Below are positions 33,625-42,910 of a stretch of 64,000 nt of DNA, piece by piece. Origin of the DNA: Anaerolentibacter hominis (GTDB lineage Bacteria; Bacillota; Clostridia; Lachnospirales; Lachnospiraceae). Location: assembly GCF_032380675.1 (NCBI RefSeq), contig NZ_JAWDIX010000001.1, positions 1,912,706-1,976,705 of the forward strand, read 5' to 3'. Each line of letters starts with the position of its first letter. Within the stretch, counting starts at the first letter, position 1. The notes under the pieces are model-generated. The model saw nothing but the letters and a program-made list of their open reading frames with translations. It was not told where the DNA came from and searched no databases. A program made the position numbers and the translations under genes.

Positions 33625-35133
33625 TCATCCTTCGTCTTTCTTTCTGTAAAAATAAGCCTCCGTCAGGTGGCCGCAGTGAATCTGTTTTTCCCCTGCCAGA
33701 TCTGCAATTGTCCTGGCTGTTCTTCTGAGTGTATCGTATCCTCTGATGGATAAAAGCCCCTTGCCAAACAGCTGCTTCATCAACCGGTTTTCTTCCCTCC
33801 CCAGCGGACAGAATTCATCCAGCAGCTTAGACGGCAGAGCGCTGTTCCAGGAAAAGGGCAGCCCGCGGTAACGTGCTTTTTGTATCTCCCAGGCATGCTC
33901 CACCCGCTCCCTGATCTGTAAAGAGCTCTCCTCCTTGGCAGTACCAATCTGTTTAAAATCCATCTGCTTTGTCTCCGATACAATGTCAATCCTGTCCCAG
34001 AATGCCCGGGTAATCCGGCTCCTGTATCGATTAAGCCTGTATGGATTGCACCGGCATCTCGACATATCGGGATAATAGCCGCAGTCACAGGGGTTCATTG
34101 CCCCAACCAGCATAAAGAAAGCAGGATAACTTAAGGCTCCCCGCGGACCGGTAAGCCTGATATTCCGTTCCTCCAACGGCTGTAAAAGCAGTTCCAGAAC
34201 CGCCCTGCCAAATTCCGGAAGTTCATCCATAAAGAGGATTCCGTGGCTGGCAAGCACAGCCTCCCCTGGTTTCAGCTTCTTTCCTCCGCCCAGCAGCGCA
34301 CCGGGCGAAATGGGAAATGTCACTTCCCGAAAGGGCCGCTCAGACACAACCGGACGCTTCTCATCCAGCAGTCCCGCCGCACTGTATAACCTGGAAAGGT
34401 ATAGCTGTTCCGGTTCACTTAAGGGAGGAAGAATCCCTCTCATCCGGCGTGCAATCATCGTCTTTCCGGAGCCCGGAGGTCCGGTGAGGAGTAAATGATG
34501 AAATCCGGCAGCGGCAACCTCCGCCGCCCTCTTTGCGCTCTGCTGACCTGCTATCTCACAGAAATCTGCACTGATGCCGGCGGCCGCAGAAAAATGAGCT
34601 TTTTCCAGATCATCGGCCTTCGTCCTCCCCTGCAGGATCAGGACCGCCTGTTTCAGGGATGAGACCGCTATGATCCTTACATCCTTAACTAAAGATGCCT
34701 CCGGTCCGTTCTCTGACGGCAGAAAAAACACAGAGACTCCCTGCTTTTTCCCGTCCTCCAGGGCCGGCAGAATACCGCGTATTCTCTTAACCGAGCCGTC
34801 CAGGCCAAGTTCACCCAGAAACATGATATTTTTTGTCTGTGATTTGGATAACTGACCGAAACTGGTCAAAATAGAAATGGCAATCGCCAGATCGAAGGCA
34901 GTTCCTTCTTTTCTGACATCTGCCGGAGAAAGATTGACGGTAATCCGCTTCGCCGGGAAACGATAACCGGAGTTTTTCATGGCTACCCGGACCCGTTCTC
35001 TGGCTTCCCTCACCTCAGAACCCGGAAGCCCCACCATGTCAAAGACAGGAAGTCCGTCGCTTACATCCGTTTCCACACGGATCAGTGCCGCGTCAATTCC
35101 GATAACTGCCGCGCTTAGCGCTTCACTGAACAT
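33625..35133 (-). CDS. comM: YifB/ComM-family Mg-chelatase-like AAA ATPase
   Basis: A 502-residue protein with an N-terminal Lon-protease-like fold (VETDVSDGLPVFDMVGLPG, then VNLSPADVRKEG), the AAA ATPase with GPPGSGKTMIARRM and LFMDELPEF, and a C-terminal Mg-chelatase-type helical domain. ComM relatives drive branch migration during transformation. The CDCGYYPD segment with several cysteines is typical. GGAAAGGAATTT precedes the ATG. It is first of comM-dprA-topA. Confidence 0.94.
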   Translation of the reverse strand: MFSEALSAAVIGIDAALIRVETDVSDGLPVFDMVGLPGSEVREARERVRVAMKNSGYRFPAKRITVNLSPADVRKEGTAFDLAIAISILTSFGQLSKSQTKNIMFLGELGLDGSVKRIRGILPALEDGKKQGVSVFFLPSENGPEASLVKDVRIIAVSSLKQAVLILQGRTKADDLEKAHFSAAAGISADFCEIAGQQSAKRAAEVAAAGFHHLLLTGPPGSGKTMIARRMRGILPPLSEPEQLYLSRLYSAAGLLDEKRPVVSERPFREVTFPISPGALLGGGKKLKPGEAVLASHGILFMDELPEFGRAVLELLLQPLEERNIRLTGPRGALSYPAFFMLVGAMNPCDCGYYPDMSRCRCNPYRLNRYRSRITRAFWDRIDIVSETKQMDFKQIGTAKEESSLQIRERVEHAWEIQKARYRGLPFSWNSALPSKLLDEFCPLGREENRLMKQLFGKGLLSIRGYDTLRRTARTIADLAGEKQIHCGHLTEAYFYRKKDEG

Positions 35134-35187
35134 AAATTCCTTTCCGTGTTTTCCCGCCCCATGTCCTATATTTTAGCATCCTGCCTG

Positions 35188-35240
35188 AAAAAAAGGAAGA
35201 GGCAAACAGTAATCCTGTGCGGATTTCCATTACCTCTTCC
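35188..35240 (-). terminator. Terminator of the nrdR unit
   Basis: On the minus strand GGAAGAGG and CCTCTTCC form an outer stem with a GTAAT/ATTAC inner match, followed by seven T. It lies 29 bp after the nrdR stop. Confidence 0.75.
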
Positions 35241-35268
35241 TGTCTTTATTCAGCAATCTCCCTTTATT

Positions 35269-35718
35269 TTATGTCAGAAACTGCTTTAACTCCTCCATAA
35301 AGGTATTGACATCTTTAAACTCCCGGTACACAGACGCAAATCTCACATAGGCGACCGGGTCCAGCCCTTTTAACTTCTCCATCAGAATCTCGCCGATCAC
35401 ACTGCTGGAAATTTCCTTAGCTTCTGTTTTGAAAATCTCATTCTCCACTTCATCCGCCAGCGCCTTAATCTGATCCACGGAGATCGGCCGTTTATGGCAG
35501 GAACGGAAGATACCGGCCTCGATCTTGGAACGGTCATAGGGTTCCCGGCTCATATCCTTCTTTACCACGACCAGCGGAATCGACTCCACTTTTTCATAGG
35601 TAGTAAAACGCCGGTTACATTTATCGCACTGACGCCTTCTGCGGATTGAGCTGTTTTCTTCTGACGGTCTGGAATCAATCACTCTGGTATTTTCTTCCCC
35701 ACAAAATGGACATTTCAT
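35269..35718 (-). CDS. nrdR: Transcriptional repressor NrdR
   Basis: A 149-residue repressor of ribonucleotide reductase genes. An N-terminal zinc ribbon (CPFCGEENTRVIDSR, then CDKCNRRFTTYE) is followed by the ATP-cone domain (VVVKKDMSREPYDRSKIEAG). The length is standard. It follows the ymxH-type gene by 34 bp. No nrd gene or NrdR box is in this window. Confidence 0.97.
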   Translation of the reverse strand: MKCPFCGEENTRVIDSRPSEENSSIRRRRQCDKCNRRFTTYEKVESIPLVVVKKDMSREPYDRSKIEAGIFRSCHKRPISVDQIKALADEVENEIFKTEAKEISSSVIGEILMEKLKGLDPVAYVRFASVYREFKDVNTFMEELKQFLT

Positions 35719-35752
35719 TGTTCTCGTTCCTCCTTAAAGATAACCCCTTCTC

Positions 35753-36010
35753 TTAAGCACCCTTATGTAAGGCCTTCTCCTCGTTTATATTGACCAGAAT
35801 AATATCGGCGCCGACCTTGCAGATACAGCGGTAGTCGATAATATATTCCTCTTCCCTTCCCAGAATCCCCCATATTTTACAGGGTCCCGGTACAATAATA
35901 TGAGTAATTTGCCCGGTCTGGACATCAAATTCAATATCGCTGACATAGCCCAGCCGGTTACAGGTTGGTTCGTTAATAACTTCTTTCTGTTTAAATTCAC
36001 ACAGACGCAT
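35753..36010 (-). CDS. YlmC/YmxH-family PRC-barrel sporulation protein
   Basis: An 85-residue protein with a PRC-barrel-like fold (CEFKQKEVINEPTCNRLGYV, then ITHIIVPGP). Members are widespread in spore-forming Firmicutes and are linked to sporulation, mostly by expression. The ATG at 36010 has TTTGGGAG upstream and gives the usual family start MRLCEFKQKEV; a longer frame starts inside the upstream kinase gene. Adjacency to nrdR is common in clostridia. Confidence 0.88.
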   Translation of the reverse strand: MRLCEFKQKEVINEPTCNRLGYVSDIEFDVQTGQITHIIVPGPCKIWGILGREEEYIIDYRCICKVGADIILVNINEEKALHKGA

Positions 36011-36051
36011 AGGCAGCTCCCAAAGGTACTTATCCCATACTATGCAGACGC

Positions 36052-37548
36052 CTACCACGCTGTGAACAATTTCTCCATTCCCGGATAGATCAGTTTGTAT
36101 TTTTCATACCATTCATCATAGCGCTTCTGCATCTTAAGTCTGGGATAATAGGTTTTATCCACCTGGATAAATACCTTCTCCGCTTCCTCCACATTCTTAT
36201 AAAGGCCTCTGGCAATCGCGGCCAGCATGCCGCAGGCCAGATTTCCTCCCTGAGAAACCTTCAGCGTAGACACCGGCATTCCATAGATATCCGCTTTGAT
36301 CTGCAGCCACACCGATGAAAAGGCTCCGCCGCCGGTCGCCCGCAGTTCCTTAATGTCGATCCCTCTTTCTCTCCAGAACTCCAGGCCGGTCCTCAGCTCA
36401 TACGTAACGCCCTCCATCAGCGCCTTATAAATAGCAATGGATTTTGTCTCGGGCGTGAGCCCCACGATAGCGCCTCTGGCATCCGGATTCATTCCAGGCG
36501 ACCCCTTGCCAAGAAAATAAGGAAGCACCAAAAGTCCGGACGGACCATCCTCCGTCATCTCATCCAGACGTTCAAATACATTGCCGCCTTCCCTGCGGAT
36601 CAGCTCTGCCTCATACTTAGCCAGGTTATCCCGGTACCATTTCAGCATACCGCCGCCGGTGAAACAAAAGATAGATGTCATATAGGTATCCGGCCAGAGA
36701 AACGGCACGACCGCAAGCTCCCTCTGCTCCATATAGTCCGGATGTTTCCGTCCCTCAAAAAACGTGCTGATACATTCATTTGTCCCCGTGCTGTCCGCAC
36801 CCATACCGGGCCGGAGCACACCGGTCCCGATCATAGCTGCCGGCTGGTCATGGGCTCCGCTTACAATCAGTACATCCTCGGGCAGATTGAGTTCTTGTGC
36901 AATCTCTCTGCGTATCATGCCTGCCGCCGTACCGGTGGGAACCGTCTTTCCCATCATGCCGCGGCTTAAGCCTGCCGCCTGCAGAATCTCGTCATTCCAG
37001 TCCAGGGTATTCATATCAAAAGCATAGGTTCTGGACGCCAGCGTGTAGTCTATCTGGGCAATGCCGCTTAACATGTAGACGATATAGTCCTGCATCAGAA
37101 GCAGCCGTTTTGCCCGGCCGGAAAGGGACGGGTCCTGGTCCATCAGCCACATGATCTTGGGCAGTGTATAGATCTTGGAAGGATTCATCCTGGTGATATC
37201 CTTGAGCTTCTGCTCCCCGATTTTAGCAATCAGCCGGTCGATCTGCTCCTGACCCCGCGGATCAAAGTAGAGAATCGGCCGGTTCAGCGGGCGGTCCGCC
37301 TCGTCTAAGAGCACCGCCGCCTCGCCCATAGAGGCAATACCAACCGCCTTCAGATCTTCCGTCCCTCTGGCCGCCTCTTTCATTACCTGCTTAACACCCT
37401 GCCAGATCACCAGGGCATCCAGCTCCCGGTCTCCCGCCTCTGGGGGAAAATCATATTCTACATAAGCTTCATTGATAAAATCGCCCCGATCGGAATACAC
37501 GGTGCATTTACATCCTGTCGTCCCCACATCTATTCCTGCAACAGCCAT
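36052..37548 (-). CDS. FGGY-family carbohydrate kinase
   Basis: A 498-residue sugar kinase of the xylulokinase/glycerokinase group. It opens with the phosphate-1 motif GIDVGTTGCKCTVYSD, has the catalytic Asp in SGAHDQPAAMIGTG, and the adenosine loop region RATGGGAFSSVWLQIKADI with the usual G-rich pattern. The sugar cannot be told from sequence. It lies 42 bp after the iron alcohol dehydrogenase, and the pair could handle one polyol or sugar: oxidation and phosphorylation. That link is inference. Confidence 0.92.
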   Translation of the reverse strand: MAVAGIDVGTTGCKCTVYSDRGDFINEAYVEYDFPPEAGDRELDALVIWQGVKQVMKEAARGTEDLKAVGIASMGEAAVLLDEADRPLNRPILYFDPRGQEQIDRLIAKIGEQKLKDITRMNPSKIYTLPKIMWLMDQDPSLSGRAKRLLLMQDYIVYMLSGIAQIDYTLASRTYAFDMNTLDWNDEILQAAGLSRGMMGKTVPTGTAAGMIRREIAQELNLPEDVLIVSGAHDQPAAMIGTGVLRPGMGADSTGTNECISTFFEGRKHPDYMEQRELAVVPFLWPDTYMTSIFCFTGGGMLKWYRDNLAKYEAELIRREGGNVFERLDEMTEDGPSGLLVLPYFLGKGSPGMNPDARGAIVGLTPETKSIAIYKALMEGVTYELRTGLEFWRERGIDIKELRATGGGAFSSVWLQIKADIYGMPVSTLKVSQGGNLACGMLAAIARGLYKNVEEAEKVFIQVDKTYYPRLKMQKRYDEWYEKYKLIYPGMEKLFTAW

Positions 37549-37590
37549 AGTTGTCCTCCAAGTCAGTCCATAATAAGAAATGTCCTTACA

Positions 37591-38766
37591 TTATTTCTCC
37601 ATTGTCATACTTGCCACTAAAATATTGTAGACATCATCAGCAGTCATCGGAACATAGGCAGCCGCAAGATTGTTATATTTTGCCGTGTCATCTGCCATCA
37701 GGCGCAGCTTGGAATCGTCAATGCCGATCTCCGGCAGGGTCATCGGAATATTGCAGTCCAGGAAGAACTGCTCTGTAGCGTCAATCGCCGCATTCGCAAG
37801 CGCGTATTTATCCTCTGACGGCTCCATCTGCCATACATTAACTGCATACTGTACAAATTTATCCACGGTCTTATCACTGAGAATATAGCGCATCCAGCGT
37901 GGTGTAACAATCGCCAGACCAACACCGTGGGTAACGTCATAATAGGCGCTCAGCTCATGCTCGATGGGATGGCAGGACCATGCGCCTGACTTGCCGCAGT
38001 TGGTCAGTCCGTTTAACGCCATACTGGAAGCCCACATCAGATTGGCTCTCGCCTCATAATCGGAAGGATCTTTCAGTGCGATCGGACAATATTTCAGGCA
38101 GGCTCTCATCAGCCCTTCGGCAAACTCATCCGGAATATAAGCTTCCTGGTTTTTAAAATAGTTCTCAAACAGATGTGACAGAATATCTGCTGTGCCGGCA
38201 GCGGTCTGAATAGCCGGAAGGGTATACAGATACTGCGGATCACAGAAGGATACCTGCGGGATCAGATTAATATTGATCAGCGCGCGTTTTTCATTCGTCT
38301 CCATGTTGGAGATAACCGCGTTCCGGTTCATCTCAGATCCGGTAGCCGCCATGGTAAGCACGGTTACAATAGGAAGGGCCTTCTCAACCAAACTGTTGTC
38401 ACAAACCAGATCCCACGGATTGCCATCGTAATAAGCTGCTGCCGCTACCGCTTTACAGCAGTCGATCGTGCTGCCGCCGCCGGCAGCCAGAATCACATCA
38501 ATACCATGCTCTTTACAGAGCTTTGCACCTCTGTCCACTGACGTAATACGCGGATTGGGTTCAATACCGTCCAGCTCGTACACCTCAAAGCCGTTCTCAT
38601 CCAGCAGTTTCTTAATTGTATCGTAGATACCGGTCCGTTTGATACTGCCGCCGCCATAACCTAAGAGCACCTTTTTCCCAAAGCGGTCCAACACCTCCGG
38701 AAGCCCCTTAACGGCATCCTTGCCAAAAATCATTTCCGTACCGGCATAAAAATTAAAATTTTCCAT
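37591..38766 (-). CDS. Iron-containing alcohol dehydrogenase
   Basis: A 391-residue type III dehydrogenase of the butanol dehydrogenase/YqhD branch. NAD(P) is bound by the N-terminal domain (GYGGGSIKRTGIYD, then AAGGGSTIDCCKAVA); iron-ligand histidines occur in LSHLFE, HPIEHELSAYYDVTHGVG. The ATG at 38766 matches the family start (FNFYAGTEMIFG) and has an AAGGAAAGAG site; a frame reaching 38862 adds 32 residues unlike the family. It is first in a unit with the FGGY kinase, the ymxH-type gene and nrdR. Confidence 0.93.
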   Translation of the reverse strand: MENFNFYAGTEMIFGKDAVKGLPEVLDRFGKKVLLGYGGGSIKRTGIYDTIKKLLDENGFEVYELDGIEPNPRITSVDRGAKLCKEHGIDVILAAGGGSTIDCCKAVAAAAYYDGNPWDLVCDNSLVEKALPIVTVLTMAATGSEMNRNAVISNMETNEKRALININLIPQVSFCDPQYLYTLPAIQTAAGTADILSHLFENYFKNQEAYIPDEFAEGLMRACLKYCPIALKDPSDYEARANLMWASSMALNGLTNCGKSGAWSCHPIEHELSAYYDVTHGVGLAIVTPRWMRYILSDKTVDKFVQYAVNVWQMEPSEDKYALANAAIDATEQFFLDCNIPMTLPEIGIDDSKLRLMADDTAKYNNLAAAYVPMTADDVYNILVASMTMEK

Positions 38767-39011
38767 TTCTTCTCTTTCCTTTCTCTGCACTGTTTTTCTT
38801 CTTTCGCAGTCCTTCATACTGCACCCTGCGGCTTTTACGATTTTCTTTTTATTCTTTCCCATTTTACCACATCTTGTATTTGATTGCCATAAAAACCTGA
38901 GGATTTGTGATAAGGACAGCTCCCTGTGAATAGAGTTTACTATTCAGAGCCCAGCCGGTTTTCCCCTTTAAAATCCCATTTGGCCGAGCGATACATTCTC
39001 AGGAGGTACCT

Positions 39012-39872
39012 ATGCTTCAGACAATATTCACAGGGGCCAAAAACGGCCTCCTTTTGTGGTTTAATACACTGCTTCCCTCCCTGCTCCCCTTCATGATTCT
39101 CACACAGGTAATCATAAGCCGCCAATGGGCCGCCCGGATCTCAGGTATCTTTTACCCGGTTCTCCACCGTCTCTTCGGCCTTTCCCGGAATGGCTGCTTT
39201 CCTTTTGTTATCGGACTTCTCTCCGGTTACCCCGTAGGAGCCAAGACCTGTGCCGATTTAAAGCGCCAGGGGCTGATCAGCCGTGAGGAAGGACAATTTC
39301 TCCTCTCCCTCTGCAACAATGCCAGTCCCCCCTTTATTCTGACCTTTGTGGCCGGGCAGTGTCTGAACCTTCCCGCCCATGCCTTCGCCCTGCTCCTGCT
39401 TATGCATCTTTCCGTGATTCTGGCAAGTGTGATTCTGCGCGTCTGCTCACATAAAAGAGGGTGGTATTTTCCGGAGTCCGTCCGGTCGGACCGCGGTCCC
39501 TGTGTCCCCTTTATGACCGCTCTGGACAACGCAATCATGAGTTCCTTCGAAGTGATCACAAAGGTCGGCGGATACGTCATCCTATTTTCCATCGCCGTTC
39601 TCCTTCTCAAGCCATTTATTCCCGCAGCCTTCCTGGGCATCCTGGAGATCACCACAGGAACAGCCGCCCTCTCCGGCGTCTCGCTTTCCGCGGGCCTTGC
39701 CTTCACGGCTGCGGCTGCAGTGATTACCTTCGGAGGTCTCTCTGCCCTGGCGCAGACCAAAAGCGTCCTCTCCGGCTCCGGGCTCTCCATCCGGCCCTAT
39801 TTTCTGACAAAGGCTCTGGCCGCTCTGCTGGCCTGCGGGCTAAGCTACGGCTATGCGCTGGCCTTTCTCTGA
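39012..39872 (+). CDS. YlbJ-type sporulation membrane protein
   Basis: A 286-residue membrane protein with about seven hydrophobic segments. It shows the YlbJ/nucleoside-recognition pattern (LPSLLPFMILTQVI, GLLSGYPVGAKTCADLKR, LCNNASPPFIL). YlbJ is a sporulation membrane protein of Bacillus, encoded beside ylbH (rsmD) and ylbI (coaD), and the same genes lie just downstream here on the other strand. TCAGGAGGTACCT precedes the ATG. Confidence 0.9.
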   Translation: MLQTIFTGAKNGLLLWFNTLLPSLLPFMILTQVIISRQWAARISGIFYPVLHRLFGLSRNGCFPFVIGLLSGYPVGAKTCADLKRQGLISREEGQFLLSLCNNASPPFILTFVAGQCLNLPAHAFALLLLMHLSVILASVILRVCSHKRGWYFPESVRSDRGPCVPFMTALDNAIMSSFEVITKVGGYVILFSIAVLLLKPFIPAAFLGILEITTGTAALSGVSLSAGLAFTAAAAVITFGGLSALAQTKSVLSGSGLSIRPYFLTKALAALLACGLSYGYALAFL

Positions 39873-39897
39873 ACATTCTTCCCTCTGGCCCAAAAAG

Positions 39898-39925
39898 AGA
39901 GCCGGATCACTTATGATCCGGCTCT
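39898..39925. terminator. Terminator between ylbJ-type gene and coiled-coil gene
   Basis: AGAGCCGGATCA and TGATCCGGCTCT are perfect 12-base arms around CTTA. Convergent genes on both sides can use it. Confidence 0.85.
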
Positions 39926-39941
39926 TCTATGTACTCATCTG

Positions 39942-40589
39942 TCAATCAATATGTTTCATGAAATCATCTTCTTTAAAATCATAATTGTCCGCTTGTTCTT
40001 CCTCGCGGCCTTCATTCATAATAGCTTCCACCGGGTCCTGTGCAGGCATGGAACCAGCCAGCTCCTGCTTGTTGCCCGTCACTGTATTCAGATTGCTCTG
40101 GAGTGCATCGATGAGGGCGGAATAATAAGTCTTGGAGTCGGAAAGCGCGCTGGTCAGAATACTCTCCAGACTGGACAGCATATCTGTCGTATAAGCCATC
40201 GCCCCGTCCCGGATCTCTGCAGCGTCATCATTGGCTGACTGTAGGATTCCCTGTGCTTCCTCCGTCGCCTGATTGATAATCTCATCTGCGCGGGCATAGG
40301 CCTCCTGCATAATCTCATGCTCGCTCACCATCTGGTCCATCTTGTCCTGAGCCTCTCTGAGCATGGCGTTCGCTTTGTTCTCCGCATCCGTTAAGATAGC
40401 GTCCCGGTTTGCAATAATCTTCTGAAATTTCTTCACTTCATCCGGTGTGCGCAGTCTCAACTCATCCAGCAAGTCGTACAGATCGTCTTTCGGTACAATT
40501 ACCTTCGTGGAAGATAACGGCTGCATCTTACAGCTCTCAATAAATTCATAAATTTCTTCAATCAGCTCTTCAATCTTACTGCTTCCCAT
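39942..40589 (-). CDS. Coiled-coil protein of unknown function
   Basis: A 215-residue protein. Residues 1-55 form a helical start with KVIVPKDDLYDLLDELRLRT, and residues 55-150 are a long coiled coil (KANAMLREAQDKMDQMVSEH, then ARADEIINQATEEAQGIL) ending in an acidic tail. Such proteins are often labelled as ATPase subunit H or DivIVA-like because of the coiled coil alone; no ATPase or DivIVA head is seen. It follows coaD by 19 bp, so it is cotranscribed with rsmD and coaD. Confidence 0.88.
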   Translation of the reverse strand: MGSSKIEELIEEIYEFIESCKMQPLSSTKVIVPKDDLYDLLDELRLRTPDEVKKFQKIIANRDAILTDAENKANAMLREAQDKMDQMVSEHEIMQEAYARADEIINQATEEAQGILQSANDDAAEIRDGAMAYTTDMLSSLESILTSALSDSKTYYSALIDALQSNLNTVTGNKQELAGSMPAQDPVEAIMNEGREEEQADNYDFKEDDFMKHID

Positions 40590-40608
40590 TTCGGTTCACT
40601 CCATTCCT

Positions 40609-41094
40609 TTATTCCATATTCTGAAATTTTGCATAGATAATCGGCGCAATCTCCTTCGCCACGAATCCTGAAATATCTCCCCCGTACATGGCGACTTCCT
40701 TTACAATACTGGAACTCACATAGGCGTACTCCACACTCGTAGTCAAAAACATCGTATCAACATTCGGATTCAGCTTATGATTGGTCTGCGCCAGCTGCAA
40801 CTCATATTCAAAATCCGTAACCGCACGAAGACCTCTCACGATAGCCTGTGCCTTCTTGATTCTGGCGTACTCAATCAGCAGTCCGTCAAATGACTCTACC
40901 TCCAGATTCGGGATATCTTTCGTCACCTGCTTAATCATATCCACCCGTTCATCTGCCGTAAACAAAGGCGTCTTTTTTCCATTGTTCAGGACTCCGATAA
41001 TCAGCTTGTCCACCAGTTTGGCCGACCGTCTGATCACATCCAGATGTCCCAATGTCACCGGATCAAAGCTGCCCGGATAAACTGCTATCTTCAT
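40609..41094 (-). CDS. coaD: Phosphopantetheine adenylyltransferase
   Basis: A 161-residue enzyme that makes dephospho-CoA from 4'-phosphopantetheine and ATP. The nucleotidyltransferase motif is YPGSFDPVTLGHLDVI with the T/HxGH-type site, and YVSSSIVKEVA is the second substrate-binding motif. The length is normal. It is second in rsmD-coaD, 23 bp after rsmD. Confidence 0.97.
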   Translation of the reverse strand: MKIAVYPGSFDPVTLGHLDVIRRSAKLVDKLIIGVLNNGKKTPLFTADERVDMIKQVTKDIPNLEVESFDGLLIEYARIKKAQAIVRGLRAVTDFEYELQLAQTNHKLNPNVDTMFLTTSVEYAYVSSSIVKEVAMYGGDISGFVAKEIAPIIYAKFQNME

Positions 41095-41117
41095 TCTATC
41101 ATTTCCTATTCCCGTCT

Positions 41118-41675
41118 CTATTTTAACCGCCCGATAAACATGTGCTTATTGGTCTTGTATCTTTTTTCTTTATCCAGAGTAAATCCCAGATCCTTAAGAT
41201 AGGAAAAATCCTCCTTCAGATCTGCTTCCACAATAATCCAGGTCTGATCATCCATCATACCGGAGCCCTTAAGCCAGGCAAGCGCTTCCCGCTCCAGGCC
41301 CTTCTCATAGGGAGGGTCCATATAGATAATATCGTAGACCTGATGTCTGCTTTCTAACTTGCGCAATCCGGTCATCACGCTGTCGGACATCACTTCCGCT
41401 CTGTCAGCCAAGCGGGTTTTCTCCAGATTTTCCTTTATACAGGTTACAGCGGAAGGATTACTCTCAACGAAAACAGCGTGGGCCGCACCTCTGCTCAGTG
41501 CCTCAATGCCTATGCCGCCGCTCCCCGCAAATAAATCCAGGAAATGGCAGTCCGCCAGATAGGGCTGCAGCATGTTAAACAGGGTTTCCTTAATCCGGTC
41601 CGTTGTCGGCCTGGTCTCCTGCCCTGCAACCGTCTTTAGTTCAATCCGTCTGGCACTTCCCGCGATCACTCTCAT
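41118..41675 (-). CDS. rsmD: 16S rRNA (guanine-966-N2) methyltransferase
   Basis: A 185-residue SAM-dependent methyltransferase. The RsmD opening MRVIAGSARRIELKT, the SAM loop LDLFAGSGGIGIEALSRGA and the catalytic DPPYEKG are present. The ATG at 41675 has AGGAAGG ten bases upstream and fits the family start; a TTG at 41684 is too near that site. Confidence 0.95.
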   Translation of the reverse strand: MRVIAGSARRIELKTVAGQETRPTTDRIKETLFNMLQPYLADCHFLDLFAGSGGIGIEALSRGAAHAVFVESNPSAVTCIKENLEKTRLADRAEVMSDSVMTGLRKLESRHQVYDIIYMDPPYEKGLEREALAWLKGSGMMDDQTWIIVEADLKEDFSYLKDLGFTLDKEKRYKTNKHMFIGRLK

Positions 41676-41711
41676 GAAATTCAAACCTTCCTATACATAT
41701 TAACACGTATT

Positions 41712-41740
41712 AGTGTATCTTATTTCCCGCTATATTTCAA
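41712..41740 (-). promoter_or_regulatory. Promoter of rsmD-coaD
   Basis: On the minus strand TTGAAA (41740-41735) and TACACT (41717-41712) are 17 bp apart. Confidence 0.6.
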
Positions 41741-41875
41741 CTGTTTTTCGCTGTACCGCTCCGCAAAAGGGAACGGCTTCCATAAATTGGCACCGGGCCG
41801 CAGACAGAATGATTCCTCTGCCTCGGCCCGACCGGGTACTGTTTACTTTTTTATTACGTTCGTTCCTCACTCCAT

Positions 41876-41918
41876 AAAAAAGAAGGGGTCCCTTCTCAAA
41901 CGCTTCGCTTTTGAGAAG
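41876..41918 (-). terminator. Terminator of the MarR-RNHCP unit
   Basis: On the minus strand CTTCTCAAA and TTTGAGAAG pair, then GGGACCCC and TTCTTTTTT follow. It lies 45 bp after the RNHCP gene. The remaining part of 41676-41963 has no gene. Confidence 0.7.
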
Positions 41919-41963
41919 TAGCAATCGGCATATCTCAACCTTTGATTTTAGTGGATTATGTGT

Positions 41964-42395
41964 TTACATTCTTGTGAAACTTCCGTCACCGCCCATAAGA
42001 GCGGTCATTTCCTCAATACGATCTAGTGGAAAAGGTGGTTGTGTCAACGGTTTCATCGCAATAGACATTAGTTTCATTGGGTTGTCGTCCGCAGCAATGC
42101 GATTTGAACTAAATTGACCACATTGACGGCAGCGATGAATAATGGCCCATTCTCCGCTTTTACGAACCCATACACCTACTGGTTCCATGACACCACCACA
42201 ATCTGCTTGGCGGTCACCGGGTTCATCATCCACATGAAGGCTGGATAGGCAATTGGGACAATGATTGCGATGGTCGCTGCCTGCGCCATCTGCTACCACC
42301 AATCGCCCACATACTTTGCAAGTAAAACTATCCTTACAAACATGTGTTTTGTAGTAGCCCTTTTCATACTGCTTTCGCTTATTTTCTCTATTCAT
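41964..42395 (-). CDS. RNHCP-domain protein
   Basis: A 143-residue cysteine-rich protein. It has zinc-ribbon-like pairs (CKVCG, the name-giving RNHCPNC, then CRQCG) that likely bind zinc. Function in the family is not established. The ATG at 42395 follows AAGGAGCG. It is 61 bp downstream of the MarR gene and should share its transcript. The gene is richer in A and T than its neighbours. Confidence 0.82.
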   Translation of the reverse strand: MNRENKRKQYEKGYYKTHVCKDSFTCKVCGRLVVADGAGSDHRNHCPNCLSSLHVDDEPGDRQADCGGVMEPVGVWVRKSGEWAIIHRCRQCGQFSSNRIAADDNPMKLMSIAMKPLTQPPFPLDRIEEMTALMGGDGSFTRM

Positions 42396-42456
42396 AGTGT
42401 CTACGCTCCTTATTGCGCAAGGCGAACAGTCCTGGCTATTTTTACAGAGCACGGCT

Positions 42457-42888
42457 TTACGGTTCCAAATCTGTGAGATGTTTTTTTAGCAAATCCCTAT
42501 ACTTCTGCGTTAGACGTAAATACTCGTCCTGCTCTTCTAATGACCATTCGTCAAAAATCTTATTTTCAATTTCAAATAAAGGGCAAATTTTTTCACTCGC
42601 AAATGTTTCACCCTTTTCAGTCAGACAGACAATTTTATTTCGCCCTGGGCCTTGTTTCAGGTATACAATATCATCATCCTCTAACTTACGAATTGCTGAA
42701 TTTATGGTTTGTCTGCTAATTCCTGATAACTTGTAAATATCACTTTGTAAACACTGCCCGCCATTTCCATACATTACATACAAAATGTTTTGAACACTAT
42801 CAGAAACTCCCATCATAACAGCCATTTCATGGTACAGTGCATTTATCTCACCGGAAAGATAATTGTACCTGTTTAGTTTAATTTCCAT
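42457..42888 (-). CDS. MarR-family transcriptional regulator
   Basis: A 143-residue regulator with a winged helix (LQSDIYKLSGISRQTINSAI then RKLEDDDIVYLKQGPGRNKI) and flanking dimerisation helices. Two copies of a TCCGA-TTTCG/TCGGA operator overlap its promoter, so it probably represses itself and the RNHCP gene. Codon use is AT-rich compared with the flanking genes, suggesting acquisition. Confidence 0.92.
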   Translation of the reverse strand: MEIKLNRYNYLSGEINALYHEMAVMMGVSDSVQNILYVMYGNGGQCLQSDIYKLSGISRQTINSAIRKLEDDDIVYLKQGPGRNKIVCLTEKGETFASEKICPLFEIENKIFDEWSLEEQDEYLRLTQKYRDLLKKHLTDLEP

Positions 42889-42910
42889 CTGTGCATACAG
42901 CGCCCCTCTC

